Made by a program: the position numbers and the translations under genes
Notes under the pieces: model-generated
What the model was told of the DNA's origin: nothing
The model's input: only the letters and a program-made list of their open reading frames with translations
Databases searched by the model: none
Assembly (NCBI RefSeq): GCF_012911005.2
Contig: NZ_WTVS01000002.1
Location: forward strand, 1-64,000
Source: Aromatoleum toluolicum
GTDB taxonomy: Bacteria > Pseudomonadota > Gammaproteobacteria > Burkholderiales > Rhodocyclaceae
Length of the DNA: 64,000 nucleotides
Direction: 5' to 3'
Part shown: positions 44,491 to 53,673 of the stretch, one piece after another
Layout: each line of letters begins with the position of its first letter
Numbering within the stretch: the stretch's first letter is position 1

Positions 44491-45577
44491 AGAGGCGCGC
44501 GGGAACCAGCCGCCGCATCTGCGCACCGACGACGGTGCGGAACCGCGGGCTGTGCAGGCAGATACCGCCCGCGAACCCGACCAGGCAGCCGAGCAGGGTG
44601 TCGAGGAAGCGCGCCTGGATCAGTTCGGTGGCCGAGCCGTGACCCAGCGTCGCGGCCTCCGCGAGTAGGATGGTCAGCGGCGTGATGAAGATCGCGGCGA
44701 AGCCGTAGTGGCGCACCACGGCGGTTTCGACGACGAAGGCCAGCCCGATCATCACCAGCGAGATGGACCACTTGTCCAGCGGCAGGCTCAGCAGCCCCCA
44801 CGACACGAGCATGCCGATGGCGGTGCCGAGCAGGCGATGCAGCTGCTTGTCCCACACGGCGCGCAGGTTCATGCCCTGCATCACCGCGAGGCAGCTCACG
44901 GGCACCCAGTAGGCCCGTTCGAGTTGCAGCAGCTGCGCGAGCGCGAGCGACACGCCGACGCTCAGGCCGATCACGACCGAGTCGAACACCACGAAATCGA
45001 AGCTCGGCGCGGGCAGCGGCTCGACCGGACTGGGATCGCGCCGGCGCAGGATGTACACGCTGTAGAAGAACGCGATCAGGCTCGCCAGCAGGCAGCCCAT
45101 CGCGAACAGCCCGACCTTGAGCGGCACCTCCAGGAGGTCGCCGGGCGAATACGCGCCGATCGACGCCGCCATGATGAAGAACAGGCTCCCCGGCGGCCCG
45201 ACGCGGTAGAAGCGGCACACCATCGTGACGAGGATCGCGGTGAAGGTCAGCACCATCATCATGACCGGCGGCACGAGGTGGCTCATCACCCCCAGCGCGT
45301 AGCTGGCCGTCATCGCGAACGCGCTCGCCATCAGTGCGACCATGCGGTGATGCAGCGGCGTTTCCGGCAGATACAGGAAGACCAGCCCGCCCAGCGACGA
45401 GATCAGGCCATAGTCCATGCGGTCGAACCAGGCGCCCACCAGCAGCGGCAAACCCGTGGCGAGCGCGGCGGCGAACGGCATCTGCCAGGGGCGGTCGCTC
45501 GGCTTGATCGTCATGAGCTGGCGCAGTTCGTCACGGAGCAGCGCCGCGAGCCTGCTCCACCTACCGGGGACTGTCAT
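44483..45577 (-). CDS. FUSC-family (aromatic acid exporter-like) membrane protein
   Basis: A 364-residue inner-membrane protein with two blocks of five to six helices: residues about 35-165, and an FUSC_2-like block about 195-345 (AYWVPVSCLAVMQGMNLRAV, HRLLGTAIGMLVSWGLLSLP). It lacks the large cytoplasmic domains of YccS. It may export aromatic acids or toxic metabolites. The start at 45577 is chosen for family fit; an open frame continues upstream through an octanucleotide repeat. Confidence 0.82.
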   Translation of the reverse strand: MTVPGRWSRLAALLRDELRQLMTIKPSDRPWQMPFAAALATGLPLLVGAWFDRMDYGLISSLGGLVFLYLPETPLHHRMVALMASAFAMTASYALGVMSHLVPPVMMMVLTFTAILVTMVCRFYRVGPPGSLFFIMAASIGAYSPGDLLEVPLKVGLFAMGCLLASLIAFFYSVYILRRRDPSPVEPLPAPSFDFVVFDSVVIGLSVGVSLALAQLLQLERAYWVPVSCLAVMQGMNLRAVWDKQLHRLLGTAIGMLVSWGLLSLPLDKWSISLVMIGLAFVVETAVVRHYGFAAIFITPLTILLAEAATLGHGSATELIQARFLDTLLGCLVGFAGGICLHSPRFRTVVGAQMRRLVPARLFS

Positions 45578-45601
45578 GAGTCGGATCTTTCGAGTTAGGA
45601 C

Positions 45602-45649
45602 GCAAGGGTGCAAGGGTGCAAGGGTGCAAGGGTGCAAGGGTGCAAGGGT
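45602..45649 (-). repeat. six tandem copies of the octanucleotide GCAAGGGT
   Basis: Six perfect copies lie 25 bases upstream of the FUSC start. Because the unit is eight bases, gain or loss of a copy would shift any frame that crosses it and change promoter spacing, as in phase-variable simple-sequence repeats. On the minus strand it reads as ACCCTTGC repeats. Confidence 0.9.
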
Positions 45650-45801
45650 AGCGCACTTCCGCTGCGGGGCCGCGCAACGCCGCCATCGGCCGGGCAGGCG
45701 ACGTGTCGCGGGCTCGATCGGTACGGCATAGGTGCGTGCCGCGAACCGATCGGAAAGAATTCCATCTAAATGTTTCCACCAACCCCAGGAAGGAGGAATT
45801 C

Positions 45802-46482
45802 ATGCACAACACGAAGAAGACGGTGAGGATTCTGGCGGGAGCCCTGGTCATGTTGGGCGCGTCGCTGCCTGCCACGGCGGTCGACATGTCCTTCTTCATC
45901 ACCAGCGCGGGCCCCGGCAACGGCGCGAATCTCGGTGGACTCGAAGGCGCCGACCGACATTGCGAGACGCTCGCCGCGACGGCTGGTGCCGGCAAGCGCA
46001 CCTGGCGCGCCTATCTCAGCACGCAGGCGGCTGCGCTCAATGACACCAATGTCGTGCACGCGCGCGACCGCATCGGCACCGGCCCCTGGTTCAATGCCAA
46101 AGGCGTGCTGATCGCGCGCAATGTCGACGAACTGCACTCGCCGCACTCCAACCTGACCAAGGCCACCCTGCTGGACGAGAAGGGGCAGATGGTGAACGGC
46201 CGCACCGAGAAGCCGAACCGGCATGACATCCTCACCGGCTCGCGCCCTGACGGGACGGCCTTCCCGCCCAGCCCGCCGTTCCATGACATGACGTGCGGAA
46301 ACTGGACGAAGGGCGGCGACGAGGGCATGGCGATGACCGGCCACCACGACCGCGCCGGCCCGACCGGCGATGCGTGGGCGACATCGTGGAACTCGGCCCA
46401 CCCGACGCGCGGCGGTTGCAGCCAGAAGGCGCTGCAAAGCACGGGCGGCGACGGGCTGTTCTACTGCTTCGCGGAGAAGTGA
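45802..46482 (+). CDS. exported lectin-like hypothetical protein
   Basis: A 226-residue secreted protein with a signal peptide (cleavage near TAVDM). The mature sequence begins FFITSAGPGNGANLGGLEGA and has a pattern of spaced cysteines (HCETLAA, MTCGNWT, GGCSQKAL, FYCFAEK) and Trp/Gly-rich loops similar to C-type-lectin or endostatin-like domains. This similarity is by pattern only. A GGAGGA site precedes the ATG. Confidence 0.75.
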   Translation: MHNTKKTVRILAGALVMLGASLPATAVDMSFFITSAGPGNGANLGGLEGADRHCETLAATAGAGKRTWRAYLSTQAAALNDTNVVHARDRIGTGPWFNAKGVLIARNVDELHSPHSNLTKATLLDEKGQMVNGRTEKPNRHDILTGSRPDGTAFPPSPPFHDMTCGNWTKGGDEGMAMTGHHDRAGPTGDAWATSWNSAHPTRGGCSQKALQSTGGDGLFYCFAEK

Positions 46483-46509
46483 GCGCCGCGGCAGGCTGAC
46501 GGCCTGCGC

Positions 46510-47589
46510 CTACGGGCACAGGCAACCGGGGATGATCTGCTCTTCGTAAGTGCAGCATCCCCGGTCGGTCGTCCCGTCTGCCGACAGGCAGAAACGCCCG
46601 CCAAAGCCGATTCTTGCCCGCAGCCGGGCATTGTCGGCGTTGCCACCGCAGCCCACGGCCGACAGCCTGCCCGCCGCGATGTCCGCCGGCGAGCCGTCGC
46701 CGTTCACGCACGCGCGGTTGGCAATGACGGCGCTCACGGCACATTGTTCCCACGACGGCCGCTCCGACGCTGCCGCCACCAACGCACACCCGCGAAGTTC
46801 CTCGCGCCGCATCACGTCGACGTCGTCGCGCTCGGCGCGGGTCGCCTGCGAGCACCATTCCCGGTGCACGGCGGGATTGCCCTGCCAGTGCGCCCCCGAG
46901 AAGCCGCAATTGCGCGCGGCCATCTCGTTGTATCGGGCAACGGCCTCCTCGGCATAACGGTCGCACGCCCCGCCGAGCGTGCGCGCGCGCGTTTCGTACG
47001 CGCGATTGTCGGCACCGGCCTGCTCCCGCTCCGCCGGCTCGACGCACACATGGTCGGTTGGCGAGGCTTCGCGCCACACGTACCCGGGCAGGCAGGCGCG
47101 GCTGCCACGCGTGTTCGCGGCGTTGGCGTTCTCCTCGCGCACGCGCTGCCGCGCGGCAGGATCGACGCACACGAAATCCGTCGGCGACGCCTCGCGCCAC
47201 ACGAAACCCGCGAGGCAGGTGTCCAGGCCGTCGGGGCCGCCGGTGCGGTTGCGGCGCCTGTCGACCAGTTCGTTCTCACGGCGCGCCCTTTCGCGCCCGG
47301 ACGGCGTGACGCAGGTGGTGTCGCCGGCATAGGCCTCGCGCGTGACGAAGCCCGGACTGCAGGCCCCCGGATTCAGGCTCCCCGGCGCCCACCGCGAGGT
47401 CGCGAGGTCGTTGTCGCGCCTTACCCTGTCGCGCACGTCTGGCGTCACGCACACGTAGTCGCCGGGGAAGGCATCGCGCCATACGTAGCCGGCATCGCAT
47501 TGCCAATCGGCCGCAGCCGCCGTCGGGACGGCAACCGGGCACAGTGCCAGGCACGCCGCGATGCGCACCGCCAAGCGCAGGCTCGCCAA
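46510..47589 (-). CDS. exported protein with four Cys repeats
   Basis: A 359-residue secreted protein. I start at the TTG at 47589, six bases after AGGAGGGG; an upstream GTG at 47613 is less likely. After the signal peptide (ends PTAAAA-DW) come four tandem repeats of about 45 residues with the pattern C-x2-G-[YF]-V-x-R-[ED]-A-x4-D-x2-C-V-x-P, ending in Arg/Glu-rich helices. The C-terminal 160 residues hold more cysteines (CDRYAEEA, CGFSGAHW, CALVAAAS, CCTYEEQ). I know no function; it probably lies in the periplasm or outside. Confidence 0.8.
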   Translation of the reverse strand: MASLRLAVRIAACLALCPVAVPTAAAADWQCDAGYVWRDAFPGDYVCVTPDVRDRVRRDNDLATSRWAPGSLNPGACSPGFVTREAYAGDTTCVTPSGRERARRENELVDRRRNRTGGPDGLDTCLAGFVWREASPTDFVCVDPAARQRVREENANAANTRGSRACLPGYVWREASPTDHVCVEPAEREQAGADNRAYETRARTLGGACDRYAEEAVARYNEMAARNCGFSGAHWQGNPAVHREWCSQATRAERDDVDVMRREELRGCALVAAASERPSWEQCAVSAVIANRACVNGDGSPADIAAGRLSAVGCGGNADNARLRARIGFGGRFCLSADGTTDRGCCTYEEQIIPGCLCP

Positions 47590-47778
47590 GGAATCCCCTC
47601 CTCGTAGTCGCACAGATGTCGCGGCGGGGCGTACGCGTCACGCCGCCGTCGGATCCATATCGAAGAATAGACGACTGGCATGAAATGTAATCCGCCCAGC
47701 CGGATAAATCCCGGCACCGCGCCACGAAGCGTGCGTGTGTCGCCGGCGATGAACCCGCACGGCGCCAGCGCCGCGCGC

Positions 47779-48420
47779 CTATCGCCCGGCGCGGACCTCG
47801 GCGATGGCCGCAACGCCGTTTTCCTGCAGCAAACTGAGCGCCAGCGCGAACATGACCAGCGCCATCAGGGCATCGAGCACGCGCCACGCCAGCGCACGGT
47901 CGAAGAGCGGCGCCAGCACGCGCGCACCGTAGGCCAGCGCGAAGAACCACAGCAGGCTGGCGGCGGCCGAGCCGGCACCGAAAACCCAGCGCCCGTGCTC
48001 GCCGTGCTGGTTCGCGAGGCCGCCGAGGAGAACCACCGTGTCGAGATACACGTGGGGATTCAGGAAGGTGAAGCCGAGGCAGGTGACCACGGCGGTCGCG
48101 AGCGGAACGGGCGCCCCCGCCTCGACGTGCAGGCGCTCGCCGTGCCAGGCGCGCCGGGCGGCGAGCGCGCCATAGATGAACAGGAAGATCGCACCGCCAT
48201 AGCGCACAAGGCTCAGGACGACCGGGCTGGACTGGATCAGGGCGCCCAGGCCAGCAATCCCGGCGCCGATCAGCAGCGCATCGGACAGCGCGCAGATCAG
48301 CGTGACCGGCAGCAGGTGCTCGCGCCGGATGCCCTGCTGCAGCACGAAGGAATTCTGCGCGCCGATCGCGACGATGAGGGCCATGCAGGCGAGGAATCCG
48401 GCCAGAAATTGGGTTTCCAT
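47779..48420 (-). CDS. argO: ArgO/LysE-type amino acid exporter
   Basis: A 213-residue LysE-family exporter with six helices (LVAIGAQNSFVLQQGIRREH, ALSDALLIGAGIAGLGALIQ, FLNPHVYLDTVVLLGGL). It is divergent from an ArgP-like regulator, the standard arrangement for arginine or lysine export. Confidence 0.94.
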   Translation of the reverse strand: METQFLAGFLACMALIVAIGAQNSFVLQQGIRREHLLPVTLICALSDALLIGAGIAGLGALIQSSPVVLSLVRYGGAIFLFIYGALAARRAWHGERLHVEAGAPVPLATAVVTCLGFTFLNPHVYLDTVVLLGGLANQHGEHGRWVFGAGSAAASLLWFFALAYGARVLAPLFDRALAWRVLDALMALVMFALALSLLQENGVAAIAEVRAGR

Positions 48421-48516
48421 GAAACGGGCTCGACGAAGGTTGTCGAGGCCACTCTAGCGGGCGAGAATCGATCAGAAAAACTAAACTTACTAAGTTATCG
48501 TTAATTTTTTTGAATC

Positions 48517-49476
48517 ATGAAGATCGACAACGCCCAGCTCGCGGCCTTCGCCATGGTGGTACGCGAAGGCTCGTTCGAAGCGGCCGCGCGCAAGCTGCAC
48601 GTCACGCCCTCGGCGGTGAGCCAGCGCATCAAGCTGCTGGAGGAGCGTCTCGGGCAGGTGCTGATCCGGCGCGCCAACCCGTGCCAAGCGACGGATGCCG
48701 GAAAAACGCTAGTGCGCTACACGGAAGAACTGGCGCTGCTCGAGTCGGAAATGCTCGGCATGCTGGGCGGCACGGACACCACAATGCAGGCGGCCCTGCG
48801 GATGCCCATCGCGGTCAACGCCGACTCGCTCGAAAGCTGGTTTTTCGCGGTCTTCGACGCGATGCCTGCCGAGCCGCCGATCAGCTTCGACCTGCGCGTC
48901 GAGGACCAGGACCACTCCGCCGCGCTGCTGCGCGACGGCACCGTGATGGCGGCCGTGAGCGCGAGCCCGGCGCCGATCCAGGGCTGCACGGTCGAGCCCC
49001 TCGGCGTGATGCGCTACCTCGCGGTGAGCTCGCCGGCATACGTTGTCCGCCATTTCCCGGCCGGTGTCGATGCTGCCACCCTCGGCAGCGCGCCGATGCT
49101 GCGTTTCAACCTGAAGGACGCGCTGCAGCAGCAGTTCATCGAACTCTTCACGGCGGAGACGCTGCAGCCGCCGACCCACATGGTGCAGTCGGTACATGGC
49201 TTCGTCGCGCTGGCGAAGCGCGGGCTGGGCTGGGGCATGGTGCCCGAGCATTTTGCGCAGTCGGCCATCGCGGCGGGCGAACTCGCCGAGATCGCGCCCG
49301 GCCACTACCTCGACGTGCCGCTCCATTGGCACCGCTGGCGCCTCGGCTCGCAGGCCCTGAATGCGTTGAGCGCCGCGGTGCGGGTGGTCGCCCGGAATGC
49401 CTTGCGCCAGCATGCGCGCGAGATCACGGAATGCGTGCTGTCACCCGACGGAGGCCGGCCGTCACCGTCGTCGTAA
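48517..49476 (+). CDS. argP: ArgP-type LysR regulator
   Basis: A 319-residue LysR-family activator. The wHTH is at residues 1-60 (AAFAMVVREGSFEAAARKL, VTPSAVSQRIKLLEERLGQV) and the effector-binding domain follows. In E. coli, ArgP senses lysine and arginine and turns on argO. The AT-rich 96-base gap to argO (TTACTAAGTTATCGTTAATT) is where it should bind. Confidence 0.93.
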   Translation: MKIDNAQLAAFAMVVREGSFEAAARKLHVTPSAVSQRIKLLEERLGQVLIRRANPCQATDAGKTLVRYTEELALLESEMLGMLGGTDTTMQAALRMPIAVNADSLESWFFAVFDAMPAEPPISFDLRVEDQDHSAALLRDGTVMAAVSASPAPIQGCTVEPLGVMRYLAVSSPAYVVRHFPAGVDAATLGSAPMLRFNLKDALQQQFIELFTAETLQPPTHMVQSVHGFVALAKRGLGWGMVPEHFAQSAIAAGELAEIAPGHYLDVPLHWHRWRLGSQALNALSAAVRVVARNALRQHAREITECVLSPDGGRPSPSS

Positions 49477-49507
49477 CCAATCCGGCACGGGCGGCGTCAG
49501 GTCATCC

Positions 49508-50386
49508 TTAGCGTTGGAAATAACCGACTCCGACCAGTTTTCCATCCACGGTGCGGAAGTAGCTGTGCTTCTTTTCGATCTTGCCCGTGGTCGGGTTTCG
49601 CCAACTGTAGTCGAGTTCGCCCTCGCCCTTCTTCGCTGCGAGCCTGACCATCTCGGTGCCGACAGGCTTGCCGTTCGGGTCGCGCACCTCGAAGCCGTTG
49701 CTGCCAACCAGCGCAGGGGTGGCGCCGTGCGCAAGAAAGCGGCCATCCGCCGTGTCGATGACGAAGACGTACAGGTCGTCATGGACGAATGGTCCGTCGA
49801 GACGCTGGAACTGAGCCAGCGCGCCCTTCACATCCGCCGTCATCGCCTTGACCGCATCCTTGAGCATGGCCCTGGCCTGCACCGGCGTGGCACGAGGCGG
49901 GTAGAAACCGACGGCGACGACGATCTCGCCGACCTTGCGGAACATTGTCACCTTCGGCTCGCCGCGGCTGTCGGCGGGATTGAACCAGCGGTACTCGACC
50001 TGTCCGCTCCCCTTCGCTTTCGCCAGTTCGATCATCTCGCGGAAGAACGCCTTGCCTTCGATGTCCGTGTAGTCGAGCACGTTGTCGCCAATCAGCGCAG
50101 CCGACGATCCACCGCTTGCAAGGAAGCGGCCATCCATGCGCACGGCGTAGGCGTAAAGGTCGCGATCGACAAATGCCGCCTGGCGACTGAAGTCGGCGGC
50201 ACCTTTTTCGCCCGTTTGCTCGATGTGCCTGACCGCGCGTTCCAGCAGCGCGGTGGCACGCTTGCCGAGTTCGCTGTCGAACAGGCGGATCGATTCGGCG
50301 TCGGCCGCGCATGCGGCTGACGGCAGAACGCCCGTACCCAGGGCAAGGCCCAGCGTGAGAACGAGTACGCGGACGGGAGCAGACAT
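49508..50386 (-). CDS. periplasmic double-Cache protein
   Basis: A 292-residue exported protein with a signal peptide (cleavage near ACA-AD) and two successive Cache domains (about 30-155 and 160-290; YAYAVRMDGRFLASGG and YVFVIDTADGRFLAHGATPA, each followed by a WxNP motif). There is no membrane anchor or output domain, so it may be a soluble ligand-binding partner for a transporter or sensor. It lies behind dctM and may bind the same substrate. Confidence 0.85.
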   Translation of the reverse strand: MSAPVRVLVLTLGLALGTGVLPSAACAADAESIRLFDSELGKRATALLERAVRHIEQTGEKGAADFSRQAAFVDRDLYAYAVRMDGRFLASGGSSAALIGDNVLDYTDIEGKAFFREMIELAKAKGSGQVEYRWFNPADSRGEPKVTMFRKVGEIVVAVGFYPPRATPVQARAMLKDAVKAMTADVKGALAQFQRLDGPFVHDDLYVFVIDTADGRFLAHGATPALVGSNGFEVRDPNGKPVGTEMVRLAAKKGEGELDYSWRNPTTGKIEKKHSYFRTVDGKLVGVGYFQR

Positions 50387-50426
50387 CGTCGAACCTCTTG
50401 AGAATTCTGTTTCGGTTGTTGTGTGC

Positions 50427-50471
50427 GCCCGGCAACGCAGGAGTGCGCGATGCACTCCTGCGTTGCCGGGC
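50427..50471. repeat. 20-bp perfect hairpin between dctM and the Cache gene
   Basis: A 20-base stem (starting GCCCGGCAACGCAGG) with a five-base loop. No T run follows on the minus strand, so it may protect or process the message rather than end it. Confidence 0.85.
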
Positions 50472-50484
50472 GGGAGGGACTCGC

Positions 50485-51825
50485 TCAGTAGCCGAGCATC
50501 TGCGGCAGCCACAGCGAGAGTTGCGGCACGAAGGCAATCAGGAAGATCGCAGCCGTCGAGGCGAGTACGAAGGGATGGATGCGCCCGACGATTTCTTCCA
50601 CTGTCGAGCCGCCGATACCGGATGCGACGAACAGGTTCTCGCCCAGCGGCGGGGTCTGGAAGCCGACCGACAGCGTGCAGATCACGACGATGCCGACGTG
50701 GGTGGGGTCTGCGCCCATCATGTACATCACCGGCAGCAGCACCGGCACCAGGATCATGATCGCGGCGAGCGTTTCCATGAACATGCCGACGAAGAGCAGG
50801 AACACGATGATCAGCGTCCAGATCATGTAGACGTTGTCGGTGACACTCAACAGCGACTCCGCGATCGTCGCCGGGATGCGCTGTTCGACCAGCAGACGCC
50901 CGAACACCACTGCCGCGAACAGGATCAGCAACACCCGCCCGGTGATCCACGTCGTAGTCTTCAGCGAGTTCAGGATCGCGGCGAACTTGAGCTCGCGATG
51001 CAGCACGAGACCGACGAAGAGCGTGTAGAAGATCGCGACGATGGCCGACTCGGTCGGCGTGAACAGGCCGGTATAGATGCCGCCAAGAATGATCACCGGT
51101 GCAAGCACCGACCATATCCCCCTGCGCAGCGCCTGGCCGATGTCACCGTACGACCATTTCTCGGTCAAGCCGCGATAGCCGCGCTTGTTCGAGATCAGGT
51201 AGTTCGTGACCAGGAGTGCGGCGGCCATGATGATGCCCGGGATGACGCCGGCAATGAACAGCTTGGGAATCGACAGCGACGCGAACTCGCCGTACTTCTC
51301 GACGGCATCGGACGGTGGCGCCATGCCGAGCGCCGAGATGCCGAAGATCACCATCGGGATCGACGGCGGGATGATGATGCCCAGACCGCCCGAAGCGGCC
51401 GTGACCGCCGAGGCGTAGCTGCGTTCGTACTTGCGGTTGACCATCGCGGGGATCATCAGCATGCCGACCGCGGCGGTGGTCGCCGGCCCGGAGCCCGAGA
51501 TCGCGCCGAAGAACAGGCAGGCGAGCACCGTCGCCGCACCGAGGCCGCCGGTGATCGGCCCGGCCAGGGTTTCGGCGATGTCCACCAGCCGCTTCGATAT
51601 GCCGGCGGCCTCCATCAGCGCACCGGCGAGCACGAAGGCCGGCAGCGCCATCAGCGGGAAACTGCCCACCGACGTGAAGGCGATCTGCACGAAGGCGATG
51701 GGATTCTTCCCCAGCACCAGGAAGGCGACCATCGCCGCGCCGGCCAGCGACACCGTGATCGGCGCACCCAGCAGCAACAACGCAAAGAAGCCGCCGAACA
51801 GGATTTCTACCACATATGCTTCCAT
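50485..51825 (-). CDS. dctM: TRAP transporter large permease (DctM/TauM)
   Basis: A 446-residue membrane subunit with about 12-13 helices (FVLAGALMEAAGISKRLVDI, ACLFFGAISGSGPATTAAVG, SGGLGIIIPPSIPMVIFGI, SVGFQTPPLGENLFVASG). It drives uptake with a sodium gradient. In this context it is probably the taurine TauM. dctQ ends 25 bases upstream. Confidence 0.93.
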   Translation of the reverse strand: MEAYVVEILFGGFFALLLLGAPITVSLAGAAMVAFLVLGKNPIAFVQIAFTSVGSFPLMALPAFVLAGALMEAAGISKRLVDIAETLAGPITGGLGAATVLACLFFGAISGSGPATTAAVGMLMIPAMVNRKYERSYASAVTAASGGLGIIIPPSIPMVIFGISALGMAPPSDAVEKYGEFASLSIPKLFIAGVIPGIIMAAALLVTNYLISNKRGYRGLTEKWSYGDIGQALRRGIWSVLAPVIILGGIYTGLFTPTESAIVAIFYTLFVGLVLHRELKFAAILNSLKTTTWITGRVLLILFAAVVFGRLLVEQRIPATIAESLLSVTDNVYMIWTLIIVFLLFVGMFMETLAAIMILVPVLLPVMYMMGADPTHVGIVVICTLSVGFQTPPLGENLFVASGIGGSTVEEIVGRIHPFVLASTAAIFLIAFVPQLSLWLPQMLGY

Positions 51826-51850
51826 CGTTTTTCTCCGCGGACGATCCGTG

Positions 51851-52399
51851 TCAGGCATTCGCCGCGGCGGCGGCACGCTTCAGGCTCTCGAGTTCCTCGG
51901 CTTCCGGATCGAGAATTTCGACGCCCTTGAACAGCGACAGGTAGTTGTTCCACACGATGCGGATCGACATCAGCGTGAAGGCGATCGGCAGGATCATGTA
52001 GAAGTACTTCATCGGCAGCCCGATGGTCTGCGACTTCCAGAACAGGTTCATGCGATTGAAGACGAAGTCGTAGCTCAGGAAGGCGAAATAGAGGTTGAAG
52101 CCGACCCACAGCAGGTCGGCGATCGCCTCGCTGACTTTCTTCACGATCGGCGGAAAGAACTTGAAGTGGAAGGCCACGCGGTTGTGCGCCGACATCTTGG
52201 CCGCCACGCAGGCACCAAGGTAGGCAAACCAGACGAAGAGATAGGTTGCGAGTTCTTCACCCCAGGGCAGCGAGTACTGGAAGAACTGGCGCAGCAGGAT
52301 CTGAACGAAAAGCAGCACGACGAAGAACGCGAGCAGCGCCTCGCACAGATACTCTTCGATGTTGCTGATGAATTTGAGGAAGATGCGCCCTACGGCCAT
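51851..52399 (-). CDS. dctQ: TRAP transporter small permease (DctQ/TauL)
   Basis: A 182-residue subunit with four helices (EALLAFFVVLLFVQILLRQF, PWGEELATYLFVWFAYLGAC). It bridges DctM in the membrane. Confidence 0.93.
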   Translation of the reverse strand: MAVGRIFLKFISNIEEYLCEALLAFFVVLLFVQILLRQFFQYSLPWGEELATYLFVWFAYLGACVAAKMSAHNRVAFHFKFFPPIVKKVSEAIADLLWVGFNLYFAFLSYDFVFNRMNLFWKSQTIGLPMKYFYMILPIAFTLMSIRIVWNNYLSLFKGVEILDPEAEELESLKRAAAAANA

Positions 52400-52524
52400 G
52401 ACAAACTCCAGAAGATCCGGTGCGCCCGATTACGCCGGGACGGCCCCTGCCGCCAGCTGGAGTCGTCCGGAATCGTAGCGACGTGTTGTGCGCGCGATCG
52501 GCGGACGTCGCGGCTCAGGCGTCG

Positions 52525-52562
52525 GCATGCGGCATGAGCCGTGGCTCGTGCACCGCATGCCT
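52525..52562. repeat. stem-loop between dctP and dctQ
   Basis: GGCATGCGGCATGAGCC pairs with GGCTCGTG..CCGCATGCC with a two-base bulge and a two-base loop. Stem-loops here commonly raise the amount of the binding protein over the membrane subunits. Confidence 0.75.
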
Positions 52563-52594
52563 TGCTGCCGGAAGCCGCCTCCGCCCGCGGTGGT

Positions 52595-53593
52595 TCAGCG
52601 GCCGAGCACCTTCTGCGCGCGGTCGAGCTTTTCCTTGCCGCCAATGCTCTTGTAGAACTTCGGCCACACTGCGGTGGTCGCCTTCGCGATCCACTCCTTC
52701 TCGCCGTTGGCCGGGTCGGTGATCTGCATGCCGCGCGCCGCGAGATCCTTCTTGATCTTGTCTTCGGTTTCGAGCAGATACTTGAAGCTGTGCTCGGTGG
52801 CTTCCTGGCCGGCTTCAAGGATCGCTTTCTGCACCTCGGGCTTCTGCGACTTGAAGACCGACTCGCTGACCACCAGCGGCTCGAGCGAGAAGATGTAGCG
52901 GATGTTGGTGATGTACTTCTGCACCTCGTAGAACTTCATCGCCGAGACGGTGATGTAGGGGTTGTCCTGCCCGTCCACGACGCGTTGCTGCAGGCCGGTG
53001 AAGGTTTCCGACCACGACATCGGGGTCGGGTTGATGCCCCACGCCTGATAGGCCGAGATCATGATCTCGTTCTTCGGTACGCGGATCACCAGGCCCTTGA
53101 GATCTTCCAGCGTCTTGACCGGCCGCTTCGAATTGGTGAGCACGCGGAAGCCCGAGTAGGCCCAGCCGACGATGCGTACGCCGGCATCGCGCACCGTGTT
53201 GTCGGTCAGCTCCTTGCCGACTTCACCCAGGGTCAGCTTCTTCGCTTCATCGGCGCTCTGGATCAGGTAGGGCATCGTCAGCAGGCCGACCGTCGGCGAG
53301 AACGGGGTGATGTTGTTCACCGCCAGGATCGAGAAATCCAGCGTGCCCATCGCGGCGTTGTTGATCGTGTCTTCCTCGCTGCCGAGTTGCCCGTTGGGGA
53401 ACAGGTCCACCTTGTGCTTGCCGCCGGTCTTCTGCTGGAACAGCTTGGCGAAAGTCGTGCCGAGCTCCCACTGGGTGCCGCCGGCGGCGTCACCCACGGC
53501 CATCTTGAAAGTCTCGGCGACCGCTACAGGCGCGGCCACCAGCAGGCTGGCGGCAGTGACGAGCGGCATCAGTACGTTCTTGCTGAATTTCAT
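52595..53593 (-). CDS. dctP: TRAP transporter substrate-binding protein (DctP/TauK)
   Basis: A 332-residue periplasmic receptor with a signal peptide (VAAPVAVA-ET). It has DctP features (FNGQLGSEED-type FPNGQLGSEEDTI, LKGLVIRVPKNEIM, and the substrate-carboxylate Arg in IRVP). Given tauXY and xsc it likely binds taurine or a related sulfonate. Confidence 0.92.
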   Translation of the reverse strand: MKFSKNVLMPLVTAASLLVAAPVAVAETFKMAVGDAAGGTQWELGTTFAKLFQQKTGGKHKVDLFPNGQLGSEEDTINNAAMGTLDFSILAVNNITPFSPTVGLLTMPYLIQSADEAKKLTLGEVGKELTDNTVRDAGVRIVGWAYSGFRVLTNSKRPVKTLEDLKGLVIRVPKNEIMISAYQAWGINPTPMSWSETFTGLQQRVVDGQDNPYITVSAMKFYEVQKYITNIRYIFSLEPLVVSESVFKSQKPEVQKAILEAGQEATEHSFKYLLETEDKIKKDLAARGMQITDPANGEKEWIAKATTAVWPKFYKSIGGKEKLDRAQKVLGR

Positions 53594-53673
53594 TTCTGTC
53601 TCCTCGATCTCATTATGTTTTGGCAGGTCTTGCTGCCGAGGGGTATCAAGGTGCTGCTTCTTACAACGGCTTG

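Noticed and set aside
45602-45649. A CRISPR array
   Set aside because: The units are eight bases with no spacers; it is a simple tandem repeat. No cas gene is in the window.
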